This document shows positions 6,908-15,585 of a DNA stretch of 64,000 nucleotides, one piece after another (within the stretch, counting starts at the first letter, position 1; every line of letters starts with the position of its first letter). The translations under genes and the position numbers were made by a program. The notes beneath the pieces are model-generated. The model did no database searches. It worked only from the letters and a program-made list of their open reading frames with translations, and was not told the origin of the DNA. Source of the stretch: an uncultured Collinsella sp. (lineage in GTDB: Bacteria > Actinomycetota > Coriobacteriia > Coriobacteriales > Coriobacteriaceae); contig UQIN01000007.1 in NCBI GenBank assembly GCA_900541035.1, forward strand, positions 1 through 64,000. Direction: 5' to 3'.

Positions 6908-8089
6908 ATGATTGACTATCGCAATCCATATACCCCCGGCGCAGGGGCAATGCCCAAATACCTCGCTGGGCGCGATGACATTCTTGAGACGGCTTCTCTT
7001 CAGATTAAAGCCCTTGCCGCAAACTATCAAAATCGCTCGATTGTTTTGTATGGCTTGAGGGGCGTCGGTAAAACCGTTTTGCTTAATTCGATTGAGTCGA
7101 TTGCCGAGGGCGAGGGCGTTCTTGTTCGCCATATCGAGGTTGAAGAGAAGAAAGGTCTGATTGCTCCCTTAGCCTCGGCCTGTTGCTCGCTGTCTTCTTC
7201 TCTTAATAAAATCGAGCTTGTTAAGAGTAAATTGGAGCAAATAAGGAATCTGTTTACCTCCCTTACGCTTTCAGTCGATGCGGGGGACGGCTCTTTGTCT
7301 TTTGGGTTTAATGAAGATGTCCTCGGGACGTCTCTGGCGTCGTCTCGTAATCTGTCCGGAGATTTTACCGATATCCTTGTTGTGCTTGGAAAATATGCTC
7401 AGGCTGCCGGAGCTTCGATCTTAATTGGGATTGACGAGTTGCAATATGCCGGGAAAGAAGAGCTCGAAGCTTTGGCATGCGCACTGCATCGTGTCACTCA
7501 GCTTGGTCTTCCCGTTATGTTTTGCTGCGCCGGGCTGCCCAAACTCTTAAAGATGCTGGGTGAAGCTAAGACCTACTCCGAGAGGCAGTTCAACTTCGTG
7601 AAAGTCGATTCGCTTCCTCGTGACAAGGCGGTTGAGGCTATTGTCAGGCCAGCGCAAAAGCTTGATGTGCACTATTCCGATGAGGCGGTTGACGCCATCA
7701 TTGACTATACAGAGGGGTATCCGTATTTCATTCAGGAGCTTTGTTCGACTATTTGGACTTCGTCTGATAGCAAATGTATTTCGTTGGAGACTGTACTCGA
7801 ATGCACCTCTTTAACGGATATCCGCCTTGACGAGGGGTTCTTTAGTGTTCGCTACGATCGGTGCACTCCAAGGCAAAAGGAGTTTTTGATTGCCATGGTG
7901 CGCTGCGGTGAGCTTCCCTGCACGCTTGCGAATGTGGCCCATTATATGGGGAGAGACGTTTCGTCTATTGGACCCTTGCGCGCTCAATTAATCAGTAGGG
8001 GCTTGATTTACTCCGCCGCAAGAGGAGAGGTCGATTTTACCGTGCCTCAGTTTGACCGCTACTTGAGGCGAACAGAGCAGATAGATTAG
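6908..8089 (+). CDS. AAA-family ATPase with C-terminal winged helix (Orc/AAA_16-like)
   Basis: The protein has 393 residues. The Walker A is GLRGVGKT (49-56), the Walker B ILIGIDE (171-177), and a GYPYFIQELC motif typical of AAA_16/archaeal-type ATPases sits near 270. The C-terminal 70 residues look like a winged helix (PRQKEFLIAMVRCGE, then LISRGLIYSAARGEV and FTVPQFDRYLRR). Such single-gene ATPases recur in Actinobacteria and their role is not established. The gene stands alone between the acyltransferase remnant and a terminator, with AGGAG before its ATG. It is poorer in GC than its neighbours, which fits acquired DNA. A DNA-binding switch or defence-related role is only a guess. Confidence 0.75.
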   Translation: MIDYRNPYTPGAGAMPKYLAGRDDILETASLQIKALAANYQNRSIVLYGLRGVGKTVLLNSIESIAEGEGVLVRHIEVEEKKGLIAPLASACCSLSSSLNKIELVKSKLEQIRNLFTSLTLSVDAGDGSLSFGFNEDVLGTSLASSRNLSGDFTDILVVLGKYAQAAGASILIGIDELQYAGKEELEALACALHRVTQLGLPVMFCCAGLPKLLKMLGEAKTYSERQFNFVKVDSLPRDKAVEAIVRPAQKLDVHYSDEAVDAIIDYTEGYPYFIQELCSTIWTSSDSKCISLETVLECTSLTDIRLDEGFFSVRYDRCTPRQKEFLIAMVRCGELPCTLANVAHYMGRDVSSIGPLRAQLISRGLIYSAARGEVDFTVPQFDRYLRRTEQID

Positions 8090-8104
8090 ACAACGGTATT
8101 TCTA

Positions 8105-8150
8105 AATAAGTCCAGCGCGGCAATGAATGGCGCTGGACTTATTGTTTATT
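8105..8150. terminator. Bidirectional terminator between AAA ATPase and aroQ
   Basis: AATAAGTCCAGCG (8105-8117) and CGCTGGACTTATT (8131-8143) form a 13-bp perfect stem around a 13-nt loop, with T-rich flanks (GTTTATTTT on plus). It lies between the convergent ATPase and aroQ genes. Confidence 0.85.
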
Positions 8151-8170
8151 TTGACTCTGGAGCAACGGCC

Positions 8171-8608
8171 TTACTTTTCGAGATGCTCCTTCAGCAGCTC
8201 CAGGGCATGGGCGTAGCCCTGCAGGCCTTCGCCGGTGATGGTGGCGAAGCAGGCTAGGCGTGCGTAGCTTACCTGGCGGAAGTCCTCGCGCGTCTCTACG
8301 GCGCTGATGTGGACCTCCACAGCCGGGATGGCGACGGCCTTGAGTGCGTCGAGGATCGCGACGCTTGTGTGCGTGTAGGCCGCCGGGTTGATGACGATGC
8401 CGTCGACCTTGCCGTAGGCCTCCTGGATCTTGTCGACGATGGTGCCCTCGTGGTTAGACTGGAAGACCTCGACTTCTTCGAAGCCCTGTGCGGCGCCCGC
8501 TTCCTGGCAGATCTGCACTAAGCGGTCGTAGTTGTCGTTGCCGTAGATGCCCGGCTCGCGAATGCCGAGCATGTTGAGGTTGGGGCCGTTGATGACGAGT
8601 GCTTTCAT
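8171..8608 (-). CDS. aroQ: 3-dehydroquinate dehydratase, type II
   Basis: The protein has 145 residues, the usual size. It shows the class II hallmarks: INGPNLNMLG, the catalytic tyrosine loop EPGIYG, QSNHEG, NPAAYTHTSVA and EVHIS. It converts 3-dehydroquinate to 3-dehydroshikimate, step three of the shikimate pathway, in the cytoplasm as a dodecamer. It is the last gene of the aro run, separated from aroE-aroK by 64 nt that hold a long hairpin. AAGGAAG precedes its ATG, so it may be partly uncoupled from the upstream genes. Confidence 0.95.
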   Translation of the reverse strand: MKALVINGPNLNMLGIREPGIYGNDNYDRLVQICQEAGAAQGFEEVEVFQSNHEGTIVDKIQEAYGKVDGIVINPAAYTHTSVAILDALKAVAIPAVEVHISAVETREDFRQVSYARLACFATITGEGLQGYAHALELLKEHLEK

Positions 8609-8630
8609 GGTTGCTTCCTTTGCAGTCGAG

Positions 8631-8669
8631 AAACCACCACAAAGGTGCCTGTCCCCTTTGTGGTGGTTT
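8631..8669. repeat. Long perfect hairpin (REP-like palindrome) between aroEK and aroQ
   Basis: AAACCACCACAAAGG (8631-8645) and CCTTTGTGGTGGTTT (8655-8669) form a 15-bp perfect stem with a 9-nt loop. It carries a GGGGACAGGCACC core on the minus strand. It begins only 4 nt from the aroE-aroK stop. It could be an operon-internal terminator or processing site, or a REP-like mobile palindrome. Confidence 0.7.
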
Positions 8670-8672
8670 TGG

Positions 8673-9923
8673 TTAGAGAGCGGGTTGGAGGGTCTCGAGG
8701 AGGGCTTGGGCGGTGTTGGCGGCGCAGTCGCGTGAGTCGATGATGTAGTCGGCCCAGGCGCGGTAACGCGGCATGCGCTGCTCGGCCAGCTTGTCGATGC
8801 CGTCGCGCGCGGTGATGGGGCGGCCCTTGTGGGCGAGCTCGTCGAGCTTGCGGTTGAGCATCACAATCTGGCTGTTCTGGTGTAGCAGCGGGTAGTTCTC
8901 GTCGCGTGTGACCACGCCGCCGCCGGTGGAGAGCACCAGGCCGCTGCGCTTGGAGATGTCGGCCAGCGCAGCCGTCTCCTGTTCGCGGAAGGCCGCCTCG
9001 CCGCGCTCGATGATAAAGTCGGCACAGGGCATGCCCAGACGCTCCTCGAGCGCGTGATCCAAGTCGATGTGCTCGCGGCCCGTGAGCACATCGACTTGCT
9101 CACCCACGCGGGTCTTGCCTGAACCCGGCATGCCGATCAGCGCGATGTTCTGTTCGCGGCGTGACAGGCGCTCCGTTACGTCCAGGATGCGCTCGCGCGG
9201 GGTGACTTGGCCGGTGTAGCGTTCGACAGCCTGCGCCGCTTGGGCCACGAGCATGAGCAGGCCGCCGATGCAGGGGATGCCGCGGCGCTCGGCCTCGAGC
9301 ATGAGTCCCGTGCGGGCGGGGTTGTAGACAATGTCGATGACGCCCTCGAGCGCATCGAGGCCTTCGAGCGTGCAGGGAGCGTCGGGGCAGTGGGGGAACA
9401 TACCGGCGGGCGTGCAGTTGACGAGCAGCGTTGCATCGGACTGCTGAGCGATGTTGCTGTAATTGACCTCGCTCGTGCGACCCACGGGTACGACGATGGC
9501 GCCCAGATCTCCGAGCACCATACTGGCCGTAGTACCCGCACCACCGGTGGCACCGAGCACGAGGACCTTCTTACCGGCAACCTCAACGCCCAACTCCTCG
9601 ACCAGGCACTGAAAACCAAAGTAGTCGGTGTTGTCGCCGCGCAGGCGGCCGTCGGGCAGGCGCGTGATGGTGTTGACGTTGCCCATGCGCTCGGCGAGCG
9701 GGCTCAGTTCGTCAAGGTAGTCCATGACGGCGCGCTTGTAGGGGATGGTCACGTTGGTGCCCTCCCACTCGTCGCCGGTCATAAAGGCCGCGAGGTCCTC
9801 GGGCTCGCGCTCAAAGCGCACGTACTCGAGCCCAGCGAGCTCTTTGTAGATGGTCGGGGTGTAGCTGTGGCCCAGCACACGGCCCAGCACGCCGTAGGGA
9901 CGGGTTGCAGTGATATCGGTCAT
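8673..9923 (-). CDS. aroEK: Fused shikimate dehydrogenase / shikimate kinase
   Basis: The protein has 416 residues. Residues 1-245 are shikimate dehydrogenase: GHSYTPTIYKEL in place of the usual HSxSPxxHN, the catalytic NVTIPYK with Lys63, a GDNTDYFGF site, and the NADP-binding LGATGGAGTT. Residues 255-416 are shikimate kinase: P-loop GMPGSGKT (264-271), FREQE, STGGGVV, and KGRPI. The fusion turns 3-dehydroshikimate into shikimate 3-phosphate in one polypeptide; the two are usually separate proteins. The ATG directly follows the pheA stop (TAGATG), so translation is probably coupled. Confidence 0.93.
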   Translation of the reverse strand: MTDITATRPYGVLGRVLGHSYTPTIYKELAGLEYVRFEREPEDLAAFMTGDEWEGTNVTIPYKRAVMDYLDELSPLAERMGNVNTITRLPDGRLRGDNTDYFGFQCLVEELGVEVAGKKVLVLGATGGAGTTASMVLGDLGAIVVPVGRTSEVNYSNIAQQSDATLLVNCTPAGMFPHCPDAPCTLEGLDALEGVIDIVYNPARTGLMLEAERRGIPCIGGLLMLVAQAAQAVERYTGQVTPRERILDVTERLSRREQNIALIGMPGSGKTRVGEQVDVLTGREHIDLDHALEERLGMPCADFIIERGEAAFREQETAALADISKRSGLVLSTGGGVVTRDENYPLLHQNSQIVMLNRKLDELAHKGRPITARDGIDKLAEQRMPRYRAWADYIIDSRDCAANTAQALLETLQPAL

Positions 9924-11069
9924 CTAGAGCACCTCCGTGTAGCTGCCAAAGTAGGTGAAGCTCTCGCACACGTCGTCGATCGAATCGAGCAGGTCGTCGA
10001 GGGCCTTGCTGCCAAAGGGGCAGTCCAGATCAAAGTAGAACATAAACTCAAAGTCGCGGCCGGGGATGGGGCGGCTCTCGAGCTTGATCAGGTTGATGTT
10101 GAGTGCGTAGAAGCGCTCGAGCACGCGATAGAGGGCGCCCGGCTCGTTGGCCGTGGTGATCATGAGCGAGGTGCGATTAGCGCCGGGGTAGACGCGCGGC
10201 TCGCGGCTGATGACGACAAAGCGCGTGTAGTTGTTGTCCGAGTCCTGAATGTTGGGCTCCAGCACCTCCAGGCCATACAGCGTGGCACAGCTGCGCGAGG
10301 CGATGGCGGCGACGTCGGTGCGCTCGGAGTTGGCGACCATCTCGGCCGACATGGCCGTGTTTGGGTACTTGGTGGCGTGCAGGTCGTGGGACTCGATAAA
10401 GCCGGCACACTGGGCAATGGCTTGGCCGTGGCTGTAGACCTCGCGCACGTCGGCGAGCTTGGTGCCGGGCTTGACGAGCAGGTTGTGGTCGATCTTGAGT
10501 CGCAGCGAACGCACGATGTGGAAATCGAACTGGGCGAGCAGGTCGTAGACGGCGTTGACCGATCCGGCGGTGGAGTTCTCGATGGGCAGCACGCCAAACT
10601 CGCAGAAGCCGTCGCGCACAGCGCGCATGACGCCTTCGAAGGTCTCGAAAAACGCGATGTCGGGCACGTCGAAGAGTTTGCACGCGGCGATCTGGCTATA
10701 GGCACCTTCCACGCCCTGGCAGGCGACGGTGGCCGTTTGAGGGAAGGGCGTGTCGGAGGCTGCAGCCGTGGCGTGTGCCTTTTGCGAGACGGTGATGCCT
10801 TTGAGCTCGTTGATGTAGCGCTGCTGCTCGGCCTTGCTCATGCTCATGAGGAGACGGAACAGGGTGATGGTCTGCGCCTCGTAGCGCCCGGGCGCGCGGC
10901 TGGCCAGGTTGTTGAGCTTGGAGCGCTCGCGGGCGGGGTCGAAGACGGCCTTGCCCATCTCGATTTTTGACTTGGCGACCTCGGTGGCAATGTCCATGCG
11001 CTCGACAAAGCTGTTGAGGAGCGTGGTGTCGATGCCATCGATGGCCTGGCGGATGTCAGCAAGGTCCAT
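9924..11069 (-). CDS. pheA: Bifunctional chorismate mutase / prephenate dehydratase (P-protein)
   Basis: The protein has 381 residues. Residues 1-90 are an AroQ-type chorismate mutase (IRQAIDGIDTTLLNSFVERM). Residues 105-280 are prephenate dehydratase (ACQGVEGAYSQIAA, PIENSTAGSVNAVYD, and the RFVVIS segment after a YTR). Residues 290-375 are an ACT domain (TANEPGALYRVLERF, then the ESRP motif that binds phenylalanine). It commits chorismate to phenylalanine and is probably feedback-inhibited by it. The start is ATG 11069, which has AAAGGGG upstream and matches the mutase N-terminus; longer frames run back into aroC. Confidence 0.94.
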   Translation of the reverse strand: MDLADIRQAIDGIDTTLLNSFVERMDIATEVAKSKIEMGKAVFDPARERSKLNNLASRAPGRYEAQTITLFRLLMSMSKAEQQRYINELKGITVSQKAHATAAASDTPFPQTATVACQGVEGAYSQIAACKLFDVPDIAFFETFEGVMRAVRDGFCEFGVLPIENSTAGSVNAVYDLLAQFDFHIVRSLRLKIDHNLLVKPGTKLADVREVYSHGQAIAQCAGFIESHDLHATKYPNTAMSAEMVANSERTDVAAIASRSCATLYGLEVLEPNIQDSDNNYTRFVVISREPRVYPGANRTSLMITTANEPGALYRVLERFYALNINLIKLESRPIPGRDFEFMFYFDLDCPFGSKALDDLLDSIDDVCESFTYFGSYTEVL

Positions 11070-11112
11070 GGAGACCCCTTTCACGTGTCGGGGGATGATG
11101 AGGGGTGGGTAG

Positions 11113-12210
11113 TTAGCGCTGGGCGGCGTCTTCGAGGAGGGCGTCCCAGATGGCAAGGGCGGCGGCTGCCTCGGCTACGGGGACAGCTCGGGGGACGATG
11201 CAGGGATCGTGGCGGCCGTGGACCGAGAGCTCGGCATTTTCCATAGCGTCCATGTCCACCGTCTGCTGCTCGCGGCCAATGGAGGGCGTCGGCTTTACGG
11301 CCATGCGCCACATGACGGGCGCGCCGGTCGAAATACCGCCCAGGATGCCGCCGGCGTTGTTGGACTCGACCTCGATCTCGCCGGTCTCGGCATCGATGCG
11401 ATACGGATCATTGTTCTCGCTGCCGCGCATGGCGGCCACAGCAAAGCCCATGCCAAACTCCACGCCCTTTACGGCGGGAATGCCAAACGCGATCTGCGCG
11501 ATGCGGTTCTCGATGCCGTCGAACATGGGGTCGCCGATGCCCGCGGGCAGGCCGTAGATACCGCACTCCACGATGCCGCCGATGCTGTCGAGCTCGTCGC
11601 GCGCGGCCAGGATCTCCTCGCGCATGCGACCGGCAGCTGCGGCGTCAATGCACGGCAGGTCGTTCGAAAGGATCGCCTTGCGGTCGGCCTCGCGATAGAC
11701 CATGTCGTCCATGGGCAGATCGGAGATGCCACCGATCTGCGCGACGTGCGCCATGACCTTGATGCCGCGGGCCTCGAGTGCCTGCAGCGCGATGCCGCCC
11801 GCGATGCATAAGGGTGCCGTCAGGCGGCCGGAGAAGTGCCCGCCGCCGGCGACGTCGTGCATGTTGTGGTACTTCACGCGTGCCGGAAAGTCCGCGTGGC
11901 CCGGGCGGGGCTTGCGGCGCAGCTCGGAGTAGTCCTTGGAGCGCGTGTTGGTGTTCTCGATGATCGCGGCGATAGGCGCGCCCGTGGTGTGTCCGTCAAC
12001 TATGCCGGCGATAATGTGGGCGGCGTCGGCCTCGCGGCGCTTGGTCGCGGTCTCGTCACGGCCGGGGGCGCGACGGTCCAAAAAGGCCTGCAGTTGCTCC
12101 AGGTCAACGGCGATACCTGCCGGAATTCCATCGAGCGAGCAGCCGATGGCGGGGGAGTGCGACTGGCCGAAGATGCTTACGTGCAAGACGTTGCCAAAGG
12201 TCGAGGACAT
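11113..12210 (-). CDS. aroC: Chorismate synthase
   Basis: The protein has 365 residues. It has the family signatures FGQSHSPAIGCSLDG near the N-terminus, KPRPGHADFPARVKY, GGGHFSGRLTAPLCIAGG, and the C-terminal MRMAVKPTPSI-like region followed by GRHDPCIVPRAVPV. It uses reduced FMN to convert EPSP into chorismate, the last common step. It starts 1 nt after the aroA stop, so coupling with aroA is likely. Nothing unusual is seen. Confidence 0.96.
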   Translation of the reverse strand: MSSTFGNVLHVSIFGQSHSPAIGCSLDGIPAGIAVDLEQLQAFLDRRAPGRDETATKRREADAAHIIAGIVDGHTTGAPIAAIIENTNTRSKDYSELRRKPRPGHADFPARVKYHNMHDVAGGGHFSGRLTAPLCIAGGIALQALEARGIKVMAHVAQIGGISDLPMDDMVYREADRKAILSNDLPCIDAAAAGRMREEILAARDELDSIGGIVECGIYGLPAGIGDPMFDGIENRIAQIAFGIPAVKGVEFGMGFAVAAMRGSENNDPYRIDAETGEIEVESNNAGGILGGISTGAPVMWRMAVKPTPSIGREQQTVDMDAMENAELSVHGRHDPCIVPRAVPVAEAAAALAIWDALLEDAAQR

Positions 12211-12211
12211 G

Positions 12212-13531
12212 CTATTCCTCCTCGAGCGTGACCTTGCCGCCCAACAGGCGGTAGTGGTCGAAGAAATCGGGATAGGACTTGTTGACGGCCTCGGCGCCGT
12301 GGATCACGACCTCGCCGGTTGCGCGACTCGCGGCGATGGCGGCCATCATGGCGATGCGGTGGTCGTTGTGCGAATCGACCTCGCCGCCGGTAAAGGCATC
12401 GACGCCCTTGATGATGAGGTCGTCACCGGCGATGCGCACCTGCGCGCCCAGCGCGGTGAGCTCGCGGGTGGTGGTGACCAGACGGTCAGATTCCTTGATG
12501 CGCAGGCGCGCGCAGTCACGGATGAACGTGCGGCCCTGAGCCAGCGATGCCACGGCCGAGATAACAGGCACCAGGTCCGGAATGTCGTGGGCGCTCATCT
12601 CAAAGCCGGCGAGCTTGTCGGACTGGACGGTGGCGGCGTTCGTGGAGCGCACGATGCGGGCGCCAAAGCGCGAGAGCGCGGCGAGCACGTTGCGGTCGCC
12701 CTGTGCGGAGCTCAGCGACACGCCCTCGACGGTGATGGGGTCGGAGCCGATGGCGCCGGCGCACAGCCAAAAGGCCGCGTTGGACCAGTCGCCCTCGACG
12801 GCCACGCTGCCGGGCGTGCGGTACGAGCCGCTGTTCACGCGGAAGTTCGTGACCTCGGGCTGGCCGTCCTTGGCCGGAATACGCTCGACGTTGACCTCGA
12901 CGCCGAAGGCCTTCATGGCCTGGATCGTCAGGTTGATGTAGGGGCGGCTCTCAATGAGGCCGGTCACCTGCACGCAGGAGGGCTGGGCCAGCAGCGGGGC
13001 TGCCAATAGCAGGCCCGAGATGTACTGCGAGCTTACGTTGCCCGGTAGCACAAAGGTGCCCGGGCGCATGCGTCCGCTCGTCTTGAGCGGAAAACCGCCC
13101 AGACCGTGTAGGTCGCAGCCGGCGGCGATGATCTCGTCCGAGAGCGGGGAGAGCGGGCGGGCGCCCAAGCGTCCCTGACCCACAAAAGTTGCTTCTGCAC
13201 CCAGCGCGCAGGCGACAGGCAGCATAAAGCGCAGCGTGGAGCCACTCTCGCCGCAGTCGAGCGTGCCGCCGGCAAGGGCCTTAAGCAGGCCAAATTCAAT
13301 GCTCTTCATGGTGGGGTGGACCTGGAAGCCGTCCTCGACGGTTTCGATGCGGGCGCCGAGCGCCGTGAGGCAGCGCACCGTGGCCTCGATATCGGCGCAG
13401 GTCGTGTTGCAGGCAACGTGCGTCTCGCCGTTGGCAAGCGCGGCGCAGATGATGAGGCGATGCGCCATCGATTTGGATGCGATGGCGGGAACGGTGCCCT
13501 TGAGCGGGGACGGGGTGATGCGGGCTAACAT
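12212..13531 (-). CDS. aroA: 5-enolpyruvylshikimate-3-phosphate synthase
   Basis: The protein has 439 residues, close to the usual 430. It shows PSPLKGTVPAIASKSMAHR at the N-terminus (substrate Lys/Ser), the LDCGESGSTLRFMLPV motif, DWSNAAFWL, and RIKESDRL. It joins shikimate 3-phosphate to phosphoenolpyruvate. The GESGST motif replaces the more common GNAGTA, which suggests a class II enzyme (often tolerant of glyphosate; this is inference). The ATG at 13531 overlaps the aroB stop by 7 nt, and GGGAG lies about 10 nt upstream. A longer frame inside aroB is not favoured. Confidence 0.95.
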   Translation of the reverse strand: MLARITPSPLKGTVPAIASKSMAHRLIICAALANGETHVACNTTCADIEATVRCLTALGARIETVEDGFQVHPTMKSIEFGLLKALAGGTLDCGESGSTLRFMLPVACALGAEATFVGQGRLGARPLSPLSDEIIAAGCDLHGLGGFPLKTSGRMRPGTFVLPGNVSSQYISGLLLAAPLLAQPSCVQVTGLIESRPYINLTIQAMKAFGVEVNVERIPAKDGQPEVTNFRVNSGSYRTPGSVAVEGDWSNAAFWLCAGAIGSDPITVEGVSLSSAQGDRNVLAALSRFGARIVRSTNAATVQSDKLAGFEMSAHDIPDLVPVISAVASLAQGRTFIRDCARLRIKESDRLVTTTRELTALGAQVRIAGDDLIIKGVDAFTGGEVDSHNDHRIAMMAAIAASRATGEVVIHGAEAVNKSYPDFFDHYRLLGGKVTLEEE

Positions 13532-14631
13532 GCGGAAACGTCTCCCTTCTGGCCGAGGCCCTCGGCAATCAAATCGTGGAAGGTGGAAAGCGGCGTGCGG
13601 TCGATGCTGCAACGGCCAATGCCGTGCGGAATTACCAGGTCGATGGTGTCGCCCGCGCGCTTTTTGTCGTGGAGCGCCTCGGCAAAGACGGCATCGGCAT
13701 CTAGGCTGCAGCGGGTCTTGAGGCCATGGCGGGCGCAGAGCTCCTCAATACGATCGGGCAGCTCGGCATCGCAAACGCCATGCAGGGCTGCGGCGCGCGT
13801 GATGATGCCCATGCCAATCGATACGCAGTTGCCGTGGCCGAGCTCAAAGTGCTCGCAGGCCTCGACGGCGTGCCCCGCGCTGTGGCCAAAGTTGAGCAGC
13901 TTTCGCTGGTTGGTCTCGCGCTCGTCGGCAACGACCACGGCGCGCTTAATGTCGATATTGCGGGCGATGATGAGCGCCACACGGGCGACGTCGCGGTTCA
14001 GCAGCTCCAGCGTGAGCGGGGTCTTCTCAAGCTCGGCGAAGAGCTCGGGGTCGGCGATCACGGCGTGCTTGACGACCTCGCCGCAGCCGTCGGCGAACCG
14101 CTCGGGCGTGAGGGTTGCCAGGCACCCCACGTCGGCGATGACCACGCTCGGCTGCCAAAAGGCGCCGGCCAGGTTCTTGCCGGCTGCCAGGTCGATGGCC
14201 GTCTTGCCGCCGACCGACGAATCCACCATGGCGAGCAGACTTGTGGGAATCTGCACAAACCTGCAGCCGCGCATGTAGGTGGCGGCCACAAAGCCCGCCA
14301 CGTCGCCCACGACGCCGCCGCCGAGCGCCACGATCACGTCGGAGCGCGAAAGCTCGTGCTCGGCCACAAACTCCAAAATGGCAACATAGGTCTCGGCACG
14401 TTTATGGGCCTCGCCGGCCTCGAAGGTGCAGATGCTCACCTCGTAGCCTGCGGCCTCCAGGCTCTGCTTAACGGGCATCTGGTAGAGCGGGCCCACGTTG
14501 GTGTCGGTCACGATGACGGCGCGCGAGCCGCCGGCGGTGGCGCGCACAAGCTCGCCCGCCTGTTCCAGCAAAAACGTGCCCACATGCACCTGATAGGAGC
14601 GTGCGGTGTCGATATTGATGGTAATCGCCAT
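13525..14631 (-). CDS. aroB: 3-dehydroquinate synthase
   Basis: The protein has 368 residues. It shows EAGEAHK (substrate binding), VIVALGGGVVGDVAGFVAATYMRG (NAD site), PTSLLAMVDSSVGGKTAID, and the metal-binding residues in the NFGHSAGHAVE stretch. It cyclises DAHP to 3-dehydroquinate using NAD and a divalent metal. It starts 36 nt after the tyrA stop and overlaps aroA by 7 nt. Confidence 0.96.
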   Translation of the reverse strand: MAITINIDTARSYQVHVGTFLLEQAGELVRATAGGSRAVIVTDTNVGPLYQMPVKQSLEAAGYEVSICTFEAGEAHKRAETYVAILEFVAEHELSRSDVIVALGGGVVGDVAGFVAATYMRGCRFVQIPTSLLAMVDSSVGGKTAIDLAAGKNLAGAFWQPSVVIADVGCLATLTPERFADGCGEVVKHAVIADPELFAELEKTPLTLELLNRDVARVALIIARNIDIKRAVVVADERETNQRKLLNFGHSAGHAVEACEHFELGHGNCVSIGMGIITRAAALHGVCDAELPDRIEELCARHGLKTRCSLDADAVFAEALHDKKRAGDTIDLVIPHGIGRCSIDRTPLSTFHDLIAEGLGQKGDVSAC

Positions 14632-14667
14632 AAGCTTCGGTCCTTTCGACCTGGCGTGATAGGTGGT

Positions 14668-15582
14668 CTAGTGGGAGGCCTCGTCGTCGAGCGCGCGCTT
14701 GATGCGGTCGCCCTCGGCAAGGAGGTTCTCCAGATAGCGCTGGTCGCGGTCCTTAAGCGCGCGGCTGTAGGCGCTAAGCGACTCGATCAGATGGTCGATC
14801 TCGAAAGCGAGCGCGTCGGCGTCGTCGATCATGAGCTCGGACCACATCTGCGGGTTGAGATGCGCCACGCGGGTGAGGTCGCGATAGCTACCGGCCGAAA
14901 AGCCGTGGTGGACCTGGGCGGTCGGGCTCTTAACATAGGCGTTGGAGACGACGTGCGCGAGTTGGCTCGTAAAGGCGATGACGCGGTCGTGCTCGGCGGC
15001 GCTCGTTACGCTGAACTTGCCAAAGCCTAAGGGACGCACCATCTCGCGCACCTGGCCCAAGAGCTCCAGCTTAAGGGCATCGTCTACCGCGGGCGGAACG
15101 AGCACGAGCGGGGCGCCCTGGAACAGGTCGGCGCGGGAGTGCGCATAGCCCGAGAACTGCGTGCCCGCCATGGGGTGCGCGCCCACAAAGTAGAAGCCGT
15201 GGTCGCGGGCGAGCTCAAAGGCGCGCTCGCACACAATGCCCTTGACGCCCACGGTGTCGATCACCACGGGGCCCATGATGGCCTCGGTATCGGTGGCGTC
15301 GGCGAGCGCCTGCGCGTGCGCCTCGAGCCACTCGATGCATGCCTCGGGGTAGCAGGCCAGCACGATAATGTCGCACTCGCCAAGCGTCTCGTCGTTGAGC
15401 TCGCCGGCGACGGTTCCCATGCTGGCGGCCGTCATGACGTCATCGTCTGGGTCCCAAGCTAGCACGCGGACGCCCGCCTGCGCATAGCCGCGGGCGAAGC
15501 TGCCGCCGATAAGGCCCAGGCCCACGATGCCGGCGCATTTGGGGCCGCCCTGGTTGACGCGTGCGTTTCTCACCGTACCCAT
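14668..15582 (-). CDS. tyrA: Prephenate dehydrogenase
   Basis: The protein has 304 residues. It has an N-terminal Rossmann NAD site (AGIVGLGLIGGSFARGYAQAG), then VIDTVGVKG, the catalytic region FVGAHPMAGTQFSGY with its histidine, and a helical dimerisation domain (VTSAAEHDRVIAFTSQLAH). It converts prephenate to 4-hydroxyphenylpyruvate, the tyrosine branch. No C-terminal ACT domain is present, so tyrosine control would have to act elsewhere. It lies 3 nt after aroF. Confidence 0.93.
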   Translation of the reverse strand: MGTVRNARVNQGGPKCAGIVGLGLIGGSFARGYAQAGVRVLAWDPDDDVMTAASMGTVAGELNDETLGECDIIVLACYPEACIEWLEAHAQALADATDTEAIMGPVVIDTVGVKGIVCERAFELARDHGFYFVGAHPMAGTQFSGYAHSRADLFQGAPLVLVPPAVDDALKLELLGQVREMVRPLGFGKFSVTSAAEHDRVIAFTSQLAHVVSNAYVKSPTAQVHHGFSAGSYRDLTRVAHLNPQMWSELMIDDADALAFEIDHLIESLSAYSRALKDRDQRYLENLLAEGDRIKRALDDEASH

Positions 15583-15585
15583 GTG

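Noticed and set aside
9207..10970. Long plus-strand frame across aroEK and pheA
   Set aside because: Antisense shadow of two well-recognised enzymes.
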